Assembly (NCBI RefSeq): GCF_000316665.1
Contig: NC_019678.1
Coordinates: 4,836,001 to 4,900,000, forward strand
Direction: 5' to 3'
Source: Rivularia sp. PCC 7116
GTDB lineage: Bacteria > Cyanobacteriota > Cyanobacteriia > Cyanobacteriales > Nostocaceae
DNA length: 64,000 nucleotides
Of this stretch, positions 45,407-54,317 are shown piece after piece. The stretch's first letter is position 1; each line of letters begins with the position of its first letter. The notes under the pieces are model-generated. The model was not told the DNA's origin. It did not search any database and saw only the letters and a list, made by a program, of their open reading frames with translations. The translations under genes were made by a program, and so were the position numbers.

Positions 45407-47212
45407 TTGATGCGATTTGAATGTACCGATATTTTTGCAGATATTGACCCGAGATTACAACGACTCATACAACGCCGTCGCCGAGGGCTATCTACCCCAC
45501 CCACAGCTTCAACAGAGGTGGGGGAAGTTGCTGTGATTGCGAAAGTTAACGATGTTCGAGCATGGCGTTCGATGACTGAAGTCCGAGAAGGGGCAGAAGT
45601 TGGAAGTACCCCCAATGGAGATATTATTGTTACTGCGAGAGTCCCCGTATCGCGGTTGCAGTCCGTGCGTACTTCTCCCTGTGTCGTCAGTTTGGAAGCG
45701 TCACAAAATTTACAGTTAACGACGGAAGACCTAACCCCCCAATCTCCTTCCCTAGTAGGTAAGGGGGAGAATTGGCAGAGTGAAACTACACAACAGAAAG
45801 GAAAAAATGCTGTTGTAGGGATTATTGATGTGGGTTGCGATTTCGTTCATCAAAATTTTCGTCACCCGGATGGCTCTACCAGAATACTTGCTCTATGGGA
45901 TCAAGATGGTTCTTCCGATCCCGATAGTCCTTTTGGCTATGGAAAAGTTTATCGCAGTGCAGAAATAAACCAAGCTCTAAAATCGGAAAATCCTTATTCA
46001 GCTTTGGGTTATTATCCAGGAAAAATTGCTCACGGTACCCATGTAATGGATATCGCTACGGGTAATGGAAACGGTACCGGAAATCCTGGTATTTCCCCGG
46101 AAGCTGATATTGTTTTCGTCCACTTTTCTAACGGTGCTGTAGAGGCAGTTTTAGCTGATGGAGGCTCTGCTGTAGATAAGTCTTTGGGAGATACTACCGA
46201 GCTTGTGGAAGCGGTAGATTTCATTTTTGAAATTGCCGAACAACGTCCTTGTGTGGTGAATATTAGTTTAGCTTTACATGGCGGTCCCCATGATGGTACT
46301 GCTTTGGTGGAACAAAGTATAGATGCTTTGGTGAGTAATAAGCCGAATCGAGCAGTAGTTATTGCAGCAGGAAATTCGTATTACAAAGGAATTCATAGCT
46401 CGGGTACAGTCGCCAAAAATGATTTTACCGATTTGTATTGGGATATTCCTAGGGGACATTGGCAGTACAAAGCAATGGAAATTTGGTATGCTGGGGCTGA
46501 TAAATTCCTCCTGGAGATTTTTCCTCCCAATGGCGAGGCTTTGGTAAGTCTGCAATTAGGAGAAAATGGCGACATTGTAGACGAAAATGACAACACCGTG
46601 ATTTATCTATCTCATCGTTTTTGCGACCCCAACAACGGTGATAATATGATTGGCATTTTCATGGAATCCAAGCTTCCTGGAGGAGTTTGGACTGTACGAT
46701 TGCATGGAATTGAAGTTAATAACGGTTCTTTTCACGCTTGGATTGAACGTGAAGACGGTTCCCAGACTAGCTTTGTCCCACCTCACGATAATACTAATAC
46801 TGTTAGCTCCATCGGTTGCGGGCACAATATTATTATGGTTGGTTCTTACGATCCGACCAAACCCGGTCAGCCTCTATCATATTTTTCTAGTTCTGGACCT
46901 ACTCGCGATGGACGTAAAAAACCGGATTTTATCGCTCCTGGGCAGAATATATGGGCTGCATCTTCACTTACTCAAACTAAATCTTCTCGTAAATCGGGTA
47001 CTAGTATGTCCGCACCAGTTGTTACGGGAATCATCGCTTTGATGTTAAGCGAAGCCCGCGATCGCAAAATTGAATTAGATATCAATCAAATTCGCGATAT
47101 ATTAATCCAAAGTGCCGAAAACAACCCTCCAGAAGATCCTTTGAAAGCAGCTCGTTACGGCTACGGGCCAATAAGTATAAACGCCGCTATCTCAGCCGTT
47201 AGAACGATGTGA
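45407..47212 (+). CDS. Subtilisin-like serine protease (S8 family)
   Basis: 601 aa, no obvious signal peptide. N-terminal propeptide-like domain (about 37-105; DIIVTARVPVSRLQ, CVVSLEAS). Catalytic domain about 130-600: Asp in GIIDVGCDFVH (D140), His in HGTHVMDIATG (H208), Ser in SGTSMSAPV (about 533). The middle holds an inserted beta-rich domain (about 340-460), as in CspABC-type S8 proteases. Followed 70 bp later by a small gene homologous to its own propeptide domain. Location may be cytosolic or leaderless secretion; not determinable. Confidence 0.85.
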   Translation: MMRFECTDIFADIDPRLQRLIQRRRRGLSTPPTASTEVGEVAVIAKVNDVRAWRSMTEVREGAEVGSTPNGDIIVTARVPVSRLQSVRTSPCVVSLEASQNLQLTTEDLTPQSPSLVGKGENWQSETTQQKGKNAVVGIIDVGCDFVHQNFRHPDGSTRILALWDQDGSSDPDSPFGYGKVYRSAEINQALKSENPYSALGYYPGKIAHGTHVMDIATGNGNGTGNPGISPEADIVFVHFSNGAVEAVLADGGSAVDKSLGDTTELVEAVDFIFEIAEQRPCVVNISLALHGGPHDGTALVEQSIDALVSNKPNRAVVIAAGNSYYKGIHSSGTVAKNDFTDLYWDIPRGHWQYKAMEIWYAGADKFLLEIFPPNGEALVSLQLGENGDIVDENDNTVIYLSHRFCDPNNGDNMIGIFMESKLPGGVWTVRLHGIEVNNGSFHAWIEREDGSQTSFVPPHDNTNTVSSIGCGHNIIMVGSYDPTKPGQPLSYFSSSGPTRDGRKKPDFIAPGQNIWAASSLTQTKSSRKSGTSMSAPVVTGIIALMLSEARDRKIELDINQIRDILIQSAENNPPEDPLKAARYGYGPISINAAISAVRTM

Positions 47213-47282
47213 TAGGATCTAAGAATAGAATATAATATTTATTCGACGAAAAAAATAAAGTCTTAAACAAGGATTCTTACCT

Positions 47283-47594
47283 ATGCTTTATGTAGCAGGT
47301 AGACCAGTACGTGTAAAAAAGAGCATGTTACATGGCTGTCATAAGAAAGAACATGGTTCTGAAATGGCGCAATCGCAACACACAAATAGCGATAACCTAT
47401 TTGGTGTGACCATAAAAGTGACAGAACCTGGTTATATTCCCGCAGGTATCAAATTAAGAGGTCACATTTCAGATAATTTGATTACAGCAACTGTGACACT
47501 AGAAGATATGAAAAATTTAGAAACCGATTCTAGAGTAGTTTCAATTAGTGCCCCTAGAAAACTCCATTCTGCTAAACACGATACAGTCGCTTGA
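47283..47594 (+). CDS. Free-standing propeptide-like protein next to the S8 protease
   Basis: 103 aa, AAGGA ribosome site 11 bp upstream. After a basic, His-rich start the region about 65-93 aligns without gaps to the protease propeptide (about 70-98): DNLITATVTLEDM / DIIVTARVPVSRL, then T-x3-VVS-x2-A in both. Subtilisin propeptides act as folding helpers and tight inhibitors, so this may be a trans-acting inhibitor or chaperone for the neighbour. Same strand, likely same operon, terminator downstream. Function is inference; the alignment is seen. Confidence 0.7.
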   Translation: MLYVAGRPVRVKKSMLHGCHKKEHGSEMAQSQHTNSDNLFGVTIKVTEPGYIPAGIKLRGHISDNLITATVTLEDMKNLETDSRVVSISAPRKLHSAKHDTVA

Positions 47595-47721
47595 GTGTTT
47601 TGACCTCAAACTGGTTTCATTGGTATTGACAATTGAGACTTTTAGTGCATACATAACGATTGTAGCGTAAGTTAACAAAAATTTTGAATAATTTATCTGT
47701 GATTTTGATAAAAAACGCTAA

Positions 47722-47753
47722 AAAAGGCGGCTATTAGTTAGTCGTCTTTTTTT
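47722..47753 (+). terminator. Rho-independent terminator of the protease operon
   Basis: Stem AAAAGGCGGCT (47722-47732) / AGTCGTCTTTT (47740-47750, with G-U pairs) followed by T tract. Confidence 0.75.
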
Positions 47754-48177
47754 AGTTTGAAATATAGCTAATTTTTATTGAGTCCGCTACATTTTTAACC
47801 TCACCCCGTCCTCCGGACATCCCTCTCCGCTACTTTGTAGAGGGAAACGAGGCTGAGGTTCTGAATTAAAAAAGGACTTTGCACTTTAACACTTATCAAA
47901 TCTCTCTTGAAGAATATTGACTTAAAATACATTTAGCTATCTTTGAATTTATAAATCATCAATAGTGAATTTTAAGAAAAGTAAAGAACAATAATATTTT
48001 TATAAATCGATTTATTAAAGTTTGTAGTATAATTTGACTAAATATTTTTAAGACATTAGTATTTTAATCTTAGTGAAGCCAAATCGGGATGATTGGTGCT
48101 AAATTGAGAAGATGAATTACAGTTTGCTGAAAAGGCGATTATAGACATCTGTTAAAAATTGACGGGAAATAAAGCAA
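47754..48177. other. Gap before the T4SS-like operon
   Basis: Starts with the dispersed repeat at 47761-47860; the remainder (47861-48177) is AT-rich and must contain the operon promoter. No regulator box recognised. Confidence 0.5.
47761..47860. repeat. Dispersed REP-like element (copy 2)
   Basis: AATATAGCTAATTTTTATTG, GTCC, ACATTTTTAACCTCA, then CCCTCTCC...GAGGG and TGAGGTT. Shares the order and wording of 4077-4160, extending beyond the palindromic core, so the two are copies of one element. Confidence 0.65.
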
Positions 48178-48786
48178 ATGCGTGCAATTGTTTTTTTGCT
48201 CAAGAAACGTTTTTTCAAGGCTTTAGGGAATAAGGCGGGAAAAACGTCTTATAACCTGTTTGAGGCAGCTAATAATTGCCGCGCTATTTTAACAGAATCC
48301 GTACCATTTTTAATTGCCTGTGCGGTTTTTTTAAGCGTTGTCAGTTTGCACAGTCCAACATTGCTATTTTGCTTGTTGTTGGGTAGTTTGATTGCTGTAG
48401 TAATACAGCAGATTTCGTGGAAATTTAATTTACCAAAGCGCCAGTTAATCGGATTGCAAATTTTAGCGATCGCGCTGCTTCTGAGTGTATTTTGGTTGGA
48501 TTATTTTGCTTCCCCGGCGCAAGCACAATTTTTTGGCAAGGCTGAAGATTTTTTCAAAAATACTTTAACTGAAGGCTCTAATGATTCGGGTACTAATAAC
48601 GCTGTAAGTTTAGTCTTTAATGTATTGCGGGCGCTTTATTTACTTTATATTGCTATTGCTTTAATCGGTGTAGTCAATGCAGTTCGTAAGGATGAAGACT
48701 GGCAAAATATTGCGAGAACTCCTTTATTAGTAGTTGTCGCTGTCACAATTGCCGATGTGTTAACTGGGTTTATTATCGGGGGTTAA
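48178..48786 (+). CDS. VirB2/TrbC-like pilin with N-terminal membrane extension
   Basis: 202 aa. N-terminal half has hydrophobic segments (about 38-80 and 92-112) ending in a signal-peptidase-like site SPAQAQFF (about 118-120). The C-terminal ~83 residues look like a VirB2/TrbC pilin: short polar start (FFGKAEDFFKNTLTEG), then two membrane helices (VLRALYLLYIAIALIGVV; TPLLVVVAVTIADVLTGFIIGG) split by a charged turn (RKDEDWQ). First of nine co-oriented T4SS-like genes. Assignment rests on position and topology rather than on a strong motif. Confidence 0.55.
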   Translation: MRAIVFLLKKRFFKALGNKAGKTSYNLFEAANNCRAILTESVPFLIACAVFLSVVSLHSPTLLFCLLLGSLIAVVIQQISWKFNLPKRQLIGLQILAIALLLSVFWLDYFASPAQAQFFGKAEDFFKNTLTEGSNDSGTNNAVSLVFNVLRALYLLYIAIALIGVVNAVRKDEDWQNIARTPLLVVVAVTIADVLTGFIIGG

Positions 48787-48953
48787 GTCAGTTAACAGTG
48801 AACAGTGAACAGTGAGCAGTGAAGAATTATTTATGAATCAATGATAATCTTAAATTAAAAAACAGGAAACGGGGAACAGTAAAGAATCACCAAGGAAAAT
48901 GAGTAAGTAATACTGATAACTGTTAACTGATAACTGATAACTGTTAACTGATT
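48787..48953. repeat. AACAGTG and TAACTGA heptamers between VirB2- and VirB3-like genes
   Basis: AACAGTGAACAGTGAACAGT at 48797-48820 and AACTGTTAACTGATAACTGA runs at 48915-48953, ending four bases before the next ATG, so no ordinary ribosome site is present. Confidence 0.75.
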
Positions 48954-49313
48954 ATGGATAAAGATTTTAGACCAGTAAATCAAATTTTAGGCACACAACC
49001 ATCATTAGGACCATTACCAGCAGATCAAATATTTCCTTGGACAGTAATTGCTTTAGCTGCTTATTTCATCGTGAATGGAATTTTTGGAGGTCTTTTTGAT
49101 GATGATTTTCAAAAGTGGTTGTGGACTACTTTGATTGCTGGTTGGGGTATGGGGACTTGGTGGATATTAACAGGTGGTAGAAGTTGGCGCTTTTTAAGCA
49201 AGTTTATTGGTGTACCCAAGTGGACGAGGGGAATTGCACGTTATCAAAGCTTTTTGGAAGTAACCCATGAAGCCAAAAATTGGCAAAAAAAGCGTCGCAA
49301 ACGTCGCAGGTAG
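48954..49313 (+). CDS. VirB3-like membrane protein
   Basis: 119 aa with two membrane segments in a hairpin (FPWTVIALAAYFIVNGIFGG, 27-46; WLWTTLIAGWGMGTWWIL, 54-73) and a very basic C-terminus (KKRRKRRR). Size and topology fit VirB3/TraL, which sits with VirB4 at the base of the inner-membrane complex. Its last 47 bp overlap the start of the VirB4-like gene in another frame, as is common for the B3-B4 pair. Confidence 0.6.
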   Translation: MDKDFRPVNQILGTQPSLGPLPADQIFPWTVIALAAYFIVNGIFGGLFDDDFQKWLWTTLIAGWGMGTWWILTGGRSWRFLSKFIGVPKWTRGIARYQSFLEVTHEAKNWQKKRRKRRR

Positions 49314-52017
49314 TAATGTTAGATTAACTCCTTTTGAGGATGCTTTACATCTGGCGACGATGTTAAAGATATCTCTTGATGGTCGAGATGTTGGCGGCTA
49401 TATTTTAAATAAGGCTAATAAAAAAGATAGTTTTTGTTTTGTTTTTGGTTTTGATTGTAGGGGAATTCATACTACTTTAAGACCGGAACAAATTGATACT
49501 ATATGTAATAATATTGAAGCTGGATTAAAAGATATTCCTGGTGGTGAAAAACTAACTTTCCATTTGGGTTCTTTCACTTCGGAAATTGGACGACAGCAGG
49601 AATTAGCAAGTTTAGTCAAAGAAGCTGCTTCTCCAAATATCAAATATTTATTAATGGCGGAACGTGCTAGAGTCAAGGAATTGACTCAAAGCGGTATTCG
49701 CAAGCCAAAATTTTTGCGAATTTACGTTACTTTTACCGTTGAACCTGATAGTACTAATACCGATGATTGGATAGAAAGGTTATTAGCTAAAGGTGAAAAG
49801 TGGTGGTTGAAATTCAAAGGGGATTTAACTGCTACCCAGCATCAACGGATTGAAACTGTTGTTAGAAGTGCTTATAAGCAGGGTTTTCGTCGTTGGGAAC
49901 AGCTTTTATCTAATAAGATGGGTTTGGATATTAAGCCCATGAATGCAAACCAGCTTTGGAGTGAAATTTGGAGACGGTTTAACGATAGTCAACCTATTGA
50001 TATTCCTCAATTGGTGACTTTGGACGAAGATGGCTTGCACGAACAGGTTTATTCTGACTTGGCAAGTACCAAATTATTAATTGACAACCTGCACAGTACA
50101 ACTTTGCTGATGGAAAAAGATGTACCTTGTGCCGATAGAAGTTGGGTTAACGTTAATAATCGATACGTAGGTGCGTTGACTTTTCTAGAAAAACCCGGAG
50201 GTTGGCAAAATAAGTCATCTCAATTACGCTACCTTTGGGAATTAGTTGCCAGGGAAACTGTTGTCGATACGGAAGTGTTTTGTCAGTTGAGTGCGGCGAA
50301 TCCGGCGATAGTCAAAACTACTCTGCAAAGGGTTTTGAAGCAATCGAATATGACGGCGAGGTTGGCAGAAGAGAAGAGTAAAACTATTGATGTCGGCGCT
50401 CAATTAAAGTTGAAAAAATCGGTAGCGGCTCAAGAGCAGATTTATGAGGGTGCCGTTCCGATATATACCAGCGTTGTCATGTTAGTGCATCGCGATAGCG
50501 TTGAGAGATTGGATGAAGCTGCAAGGTATATCGAAAATAGTTTTCAACGCCCCGCCCAAGTTATTAGAGAAACTGAATATGCTTGGAAGATTTGGCTGCA
50601 AACTTTACCGATTGTTTGGGAAGGTTTACTGGCAAAACCTTTTAATCGTCGTCAGCTTTATTTAACCAATGAGGTACCTGGTTTAATTCCTTTGGTAAAG
50701 ACAAGGGAAGGAGACGGAAAAGGTTTTGAGTTAATTGCTGAGGAAGGGGGAACACCAATCCAGCTTGACTTGTTTAATCAGCATAAAAATTTAGCTTTAT
50801 TTGCAACAACTCGGGCTGGTAAATCGGTTTTAGTTTCGGGAATTTTAACTCAGGCTCTAGCGCATAATATTCCCGTGATAGCCTTGGATTTTCCCAAGCC
50901 TGACGGTACTTCCACCTTTACCGACTACACGGAATTTATGGAAGATTGGGGGGCATACTTCGATATTTCCAAACAATCGAATAATTTATTTGAACAGCCA
51001 GATTTGAGAGCTTTGAGTTATGAGGAGCAGAAAGATAGGTTTGGGGATTACGTTGCTTTCTTAGAATCAGCCTTGATGACGATGGTATTGGGTTCATCGA
51101 GCGAAAGTCAACTGTTGACTCAGACAGTGCGCTCTGTAATTAACTTAGCGTTGAATGCATTTTTCAACGATGACGGCATCAGGAAAAGATATGAAGATGC
51201 AATTAACGAAGGATTTGGTTCCGTCGCTTGGCACAAAACTCCTACCTTAAAAGATTTTCTCACATTTTGTTCTCCAGAGCATTTAAATTTAGAAGCTCAG
51301 GGTGGAAGAATAGAAGATGCGTTGAGCCAGATTGATTTACGCTTGAGATTTTGGTTATCGAGTCGGGTTGGACAAGCAATATCAGCACCATCAAGTTTTC
51401 CTACCGACGCTCAACTTTTAGTATTTGCATTGAGAAATTTATCGGATAGCGAAGACGCTGCGGTATTATCTTTGAGTGCATATTCAGCAGCATTAAGGAG
51501 GGCTTTAAGTAGCCCCGCGTCAATATTCTTCATTGATGAAGCGCCGATTTTGTTTGAATTCGACCAAATTTCAGATTTAGTCGGGAGAATTTGCGCCAAT
51601 GGAGCTAAAGCTGGGATTAGAGTTATATTATCAGCCCAAGACCCGGATACCATAGCAAAATCCAAAGCAGCATCAAAGATTTTGCAGAATTTAACAACTA
51701 GGTTAATAGGAAGAATTCAGCCGGTTGCAGTAGACAGTTTTGAAAGCATTTTAAAATATCCCCGCGACATCATTAGTAGAAATGCTTCAGAAAGTTTTTT
51801 CCCTCGTAAAGAAGGAGTTTACAGTCAGTGGTTGTTAGATGACAACGGAATTTACAGCTTTTGTCGTTACTATCCAGGCTACGAGCAATTAGCAGTAGTA
51901 GCCAATAATCCTAACGAACAAACTGCCAGAAATCAATTTATGGAAACTCATGCAGATAAATATGAAGCAATTTCCGCATTTGCTCGTCAATTAGTAGCTT
52001 CGTTGAAGAATCAGTAA
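49267..52017 (+). CDS. VirB4/TraC-family T4SS ATPase
   Basis: 916 aa. C-terminal ATPase: Walker A TTRAGKSVLVSG (about 512-523), an ALDFPKPDG strand after it, Walker B IFFIDEAPILFEF (about 752-764), and a Gln-switch-type LSAQDPDTIA. N-terminal half is the VirB4 CagE-like domain with MANERARVKEL-type helices. VirB4 is the universal ATPase of type IV secretion and the best evidence for the nature of this locus. Cytosolic, membrane-associated. The stop (AATCAGTAAACAGTG) lies at the edge of the following heptamer repeat. Confidence 0.82.
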   Translation: MKPKIGKKSVANVAGSNVRLTPFEDALHLATMLKISLDGRDVGGYILNKANKKDSFCFVFGFDCRGIHTTLRPEQIDTICNNIEAGLKDIPGGEKLTFHLGSFTSEIGRQQELASLVKEAASPNIKYLLMAERARVKELTQSGIRKPKFLRIYVTFTVEPDSTNTDDWIERLLAKGEKWWLKFKGDLTATQHQRIETVVRSAYKQGFRRWEQLLSNKMGLDIKPMNANQLWSEIWRRFNDSQPIDIPQLVTLDEDGLHEQVYSDLASTKLLIDNLHSTTLLMEKDVPCADRSWVNVNNRYVGALTFLEKPGGWQNKSSQLRYLWELVARETVVDTEVFCQLSAANPAIVKTTLQRVLKQSNMTARLAEEKSKTIDVGAQLKLKKSVAAQEQIYEGAVPIYTSVVMLVHRDSVERLDEAARYIENSFQRPAQVIRETEYAWKIWLQTLPIVWEGLLAKPFNRRQLYLTNEVPGLIPLVKTREGDGKGFELIAEEGGTPIQLDLFNQHKNLALFATTRAGKSVLVSGILTQALAHNIPVIALDFPKPDGTSTFTDYTEFMEDWGAYFDISKQSNNLFEQPDLRALSYEEQKDRFGDYVAFLESALMTMVLGSSSESQLLTQTVRSVINLALNAFFNDDGIRKRYEDAINEGFGSVAWHKTPTLKDFLTFCSPEHLNLEAQGGRIEDALSQIDLRLRFWLSSRVGQAISAPSSFPTDAQLLVFALRNLSDSEDAAVLSLSAYSAALRRALSSPASIFFIDEAPILFEFDQISDLVGRICANGAKAGIRVILSAQDPDTIAKSKAASKILQNLTTRLIGRIQPVAVDSFESILKYPRDIISRNASESFFPRKEGVYSQWLLDDNGIYSFCRYYPGYEQLAVVANNPNEQTARNQFMETHADKYEAISAFARQLVASLKNQ

Positions 52018-52124
52018 ACAGTGAACAGTGAACAGTGAACAGTTATCAATTATCAATTACCAATTACCAATTACCAATTACCCATTAACAACTAACTACC
52101 AACAACTAACAACCAACAACCAAT
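52015..52124. repeat. AACAGTG / CCAATTA / CAACTAA heptamers
   Basis: GTGAACAGTGAACAGTGAAC, then TACCAATTACCAATTACCAA, then CAACTAACAACCAACAACCA, filling the whole spacer between the VirB4- and VirB5-like genes. Confidence 0.8.
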
Positions 52125-52910
52125 ATGAAAAAAACAATTTTTATTACACTTTCAATTTCGTTATTAGCAGCATTACCGGCAATCGCTCAAGTTGGTAATG
52201 TATGGGTTGATTTTCAAAATTACGCTAACGATTTACAACTTTATTTGAAAGATAATATCTCTGATACTTTACTACCTGTAGAATCAGAAGCTCAAACTGC
52301 TATCAATAGCTATAACGGTGAGTTAAATATTCCCAATCCGATTGCTGCAAGAAGAAGTTTGATTGATGATATTGTGATTAATTCTTTGTCAAACAACTTT
52401 GAAAACAATCCAGCAGTCAATGCTAAATTATCAGCAAACGAAGTTGACAGACAATTAACTCGTAGCATCGCAGTAGGAATATTAGGAGAAGAAGCGCAAA
52501 TACGTTCGAGAAACAAACTTGAGAATATTGAAAATTCCTTAGAAAACACTACCAGAGATATTCAACAAAGGCAAGAAGATTCGCAAAACCTTTTCGATGA
52601 TATTGCAGAAACCGCTATTAATGCTTCTAATCCATTATCAGGATTACTCAATCAAAGTCAATCAACATTAATTGCATTGCAGTTACAAAATAATGAAATT
52701 GAAAACGAACAGTCAAAGATGATTGCCGAAAACTTAGTTCAGACAATGCAATTACATCAAAGCTTGCAATATTCTAACTTGAATTTAGCTAATATCTCTC
52801 AAGAAATTGAAGAATCAAATCGTTCTAGAAGAGTCAAAGCATCCGCAGAAGCGGCAAGGCTTTTAAGAACAACTTCTCAAGTTGATTTGTTTGGGAGGAG
52901 TAAGGAGTGA
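52125..52910 (+). CDS. VirB5/TrbJ-like secreted coiled-coil protein
   Basis: 261 aa. Clear signal peptide MKKTIFITLSISLLAALPAIA|Q. The mature part is almost all helical with long coiled-coil stretches (about 125-165 and 190-235: LENTTRDIQQRQEDSQ; NEIENEQSKMIAENL). VirB5/TrbJ proteins have this make-up and sit at the pilus tip or in the periplasm. No sequence motif proves the family, so position between B4- and B6-like genes carries weight. Confidence 0.55.
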   Translation: MKKTIFITLSISLLAALPAIAQVGNVWVDFQNYANDLQLYLKDNISDTLLPVESEAQTAINSYNGELNIPNPIAARRSLIDDIVINSLSNNFENNPAVNAKLSANEVDRQLTRSIAVGILGEEAQIRSRNKLENIENSLENTTRDIQQRQEDSQNLFDDIAETAINASNPLSGLLNQSQSTLIALQLQNNEIENEQSKMIAENLVQTMQLHQSLQYSNLNLANISQEIEESNRSRRVKASAEAARLLRTTSQVDLFGRSKE

Positions 52911-52949
52911 TTACTCGTTTCTAGGCTCAACCTGGAAACGCATATAAGG

Positions 52950-52987
52950 AAGGCTCTGCCTTCGGTTAAGTATCAAGGCAGAGCCTT
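52950..52987. repeat. Twin palindrome AAGGC(TCT/AGA)GCCTT
   Basis: AAGGCTCTGCCTT (52950-52962) and AAGGCAGAGCCTT (52975-52987), inverted to each other; sister of the element at 6792-6832. Sits in the 153-bp spacer before the VirB6-like gene and can form a long hairpin. Confidence 0.6.
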
Positions 52988-53063
52988 CTTAAATGCATTA
53001 CAAGTTAGAACCTTATGACGAGAATTTAACGAGAATTAATCTAAAATTAAAAAAATTCCCAAA

Positions 53064-54098
53064 ATGTTGTTAGCACAAATTGGTATCAATGAAATTATAA
53101 ATGATGGTGCGGCGACAGCCCAAAGCATTGCGGACGGTTGGGATAGGCAATGGATAGATTTGTTGCAAAATAACACCGATAGCAATTTATATGGAGCGCT
53201 GACTAATCTTGGTGTGTTTTTCGCCGTCGGGACTCTATTAATTTTTATGATGCAATGGTTAAAAGATACTATCAATAATGATTATTCTCGTCCTATATCA
53301 GGTTTGATTTGGCCTTTTATTGTAGTGTTATTTTTAACTAATACTGGAAATGGAACTATACTCTCAAATTTAACTTTGGGAGTACGAAATTTTGTTAATA
53401 GCATCAACGAACAAGTAGTAGAATCTGCCGATATCAATCAAACTTACCAGCAAGCAATTAATATGAGTATTGCTGAAGATGTAGTAGGTTCATTTTTACG
53501 TCCCTGTCAATCTTTGAATGGCGAACAACAAAGACAGTGTTTTGTGAAAGCAACAGAGAAAATTGATATCTTATGGGAAGAATATAGAAGCTTATATGGC
53601 GATCGCCCCTGGATAAGCAGATTAGAAAGCCAAGTAAATCAAATTACTTTAGGAACGGGTGTTTTATCGGAGGAAGCATTTAATTCTTTGATTGGCTCCA
53701 CCGTGCAAATTACAATAAAAAACTTTTTAATTTCCCTACAATCAGCTTTTCAGAACTTGATAGAAGCTACAATGCTATTAATAGCTGCTTTGGGGCCATT
53801 AGCGGTAGGTGGTTCATTATTACCCGTAGCAGGTAAACCGATTTTTGCATGGTTGACGGGATTTTTCTCGTTAGGAATTGCTAAAATTTCCTTCAATATT
53901 ATTGCCATATTAACAGCATCAGTAATCGTTAACGGCCCAGCCCAAAATCCCAATACCAACCCAGATTTAATGTGGTTTATCATCTTTTTGGGAATATTAG
54001 CCCCAATTTTATCTTTGGCAACAGCAGGAGCGGGAGGTTTTGCTGTCTTTAATGCTATTAGCAGTACCACTTCCTGGGTGAAATCAGTTAGCAGTTAA
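53064..54098 (+). CDS. VirB6/TrbL-like polytopic membrane protein
   Basis: 344 aa with about five or six membrane segments: NLGVFFAVGTLLIFMMQW, ISGLIWPFIVVLFLTN, TMLLIAALGPLAVGGSLLPV, FFSLGIAKISFNIIAILTAS, MWFIIFLGILAPILSLATAG. N-out with a hydrophilic periplasmic loop containing two Cys (CQSLNGEQQRQC). Topology and place in the cluster match VirB6/TrbL, the inner-membrane channel subunit. The C-terminus (VSS stop) runs into AGTTAACAGTGAGCAG repeat. Confidence 0.62.
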   Translation: MLLAQIGINEIINDGAATAQSIADGWDRQWIDLLQNNTDSNLYGALTNLGVFFAVGTLLIFMMQWLKDTINNDYSRPISGLIWPFIVVLFLTNTGNGTILSNLTLGVRNFVNSINEQVVESADINQTYQQAINMSIAEDVVGSFLRPCQSLNGEQQRQCFVKATEKIDILWEEYRSLYGDRPWISRLESQVNQITLGTGVLSEEAFNSLIGSTVQITIKNFLISLQSAFQNLIEATMLLIAALGPLAVGGSLLPVAGKPIFAWLTGFFSLGIAKISFNIIAILTASVIVNGPAQNPNTNPDLMWFIIFLGILAPILSLATAGAGGFAVFNAISSTTSWVKSVSS

Positions 54099-54316
54099 CA
54101 GTGAGCAGTGAGCAGTGAGCAGTTAACAGTGAGCAGTTAACAGTGAGCAGTGAGCAGTGAGCAGTGAGCAGTGAGCAGTGAGTTATAAATTACCCATTAC
54201 CAATTACCAATTACCAATTACCAATGCCCCATGCCCCATGCCCCATGCCCAATGCCCAATGCCCAATGCCCCATGCCCAATTACTAATTACCAATTACCC
54301 ATTACCAATTACCAAT
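54096..54316. repeat. Longest heptamer tract: GTGAGCA, CCAATTA, CCCATGC
   Basis: About 220 bp made almost only of GTGAGCA (54100-54180), ACCAATT (54195-54220), and CCCATGC/CCCAATG (54222-54275) units. It fills the gap before the first VirB8-like gene. Confidence 0.85.
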
Positions 54317-54317
54317 C

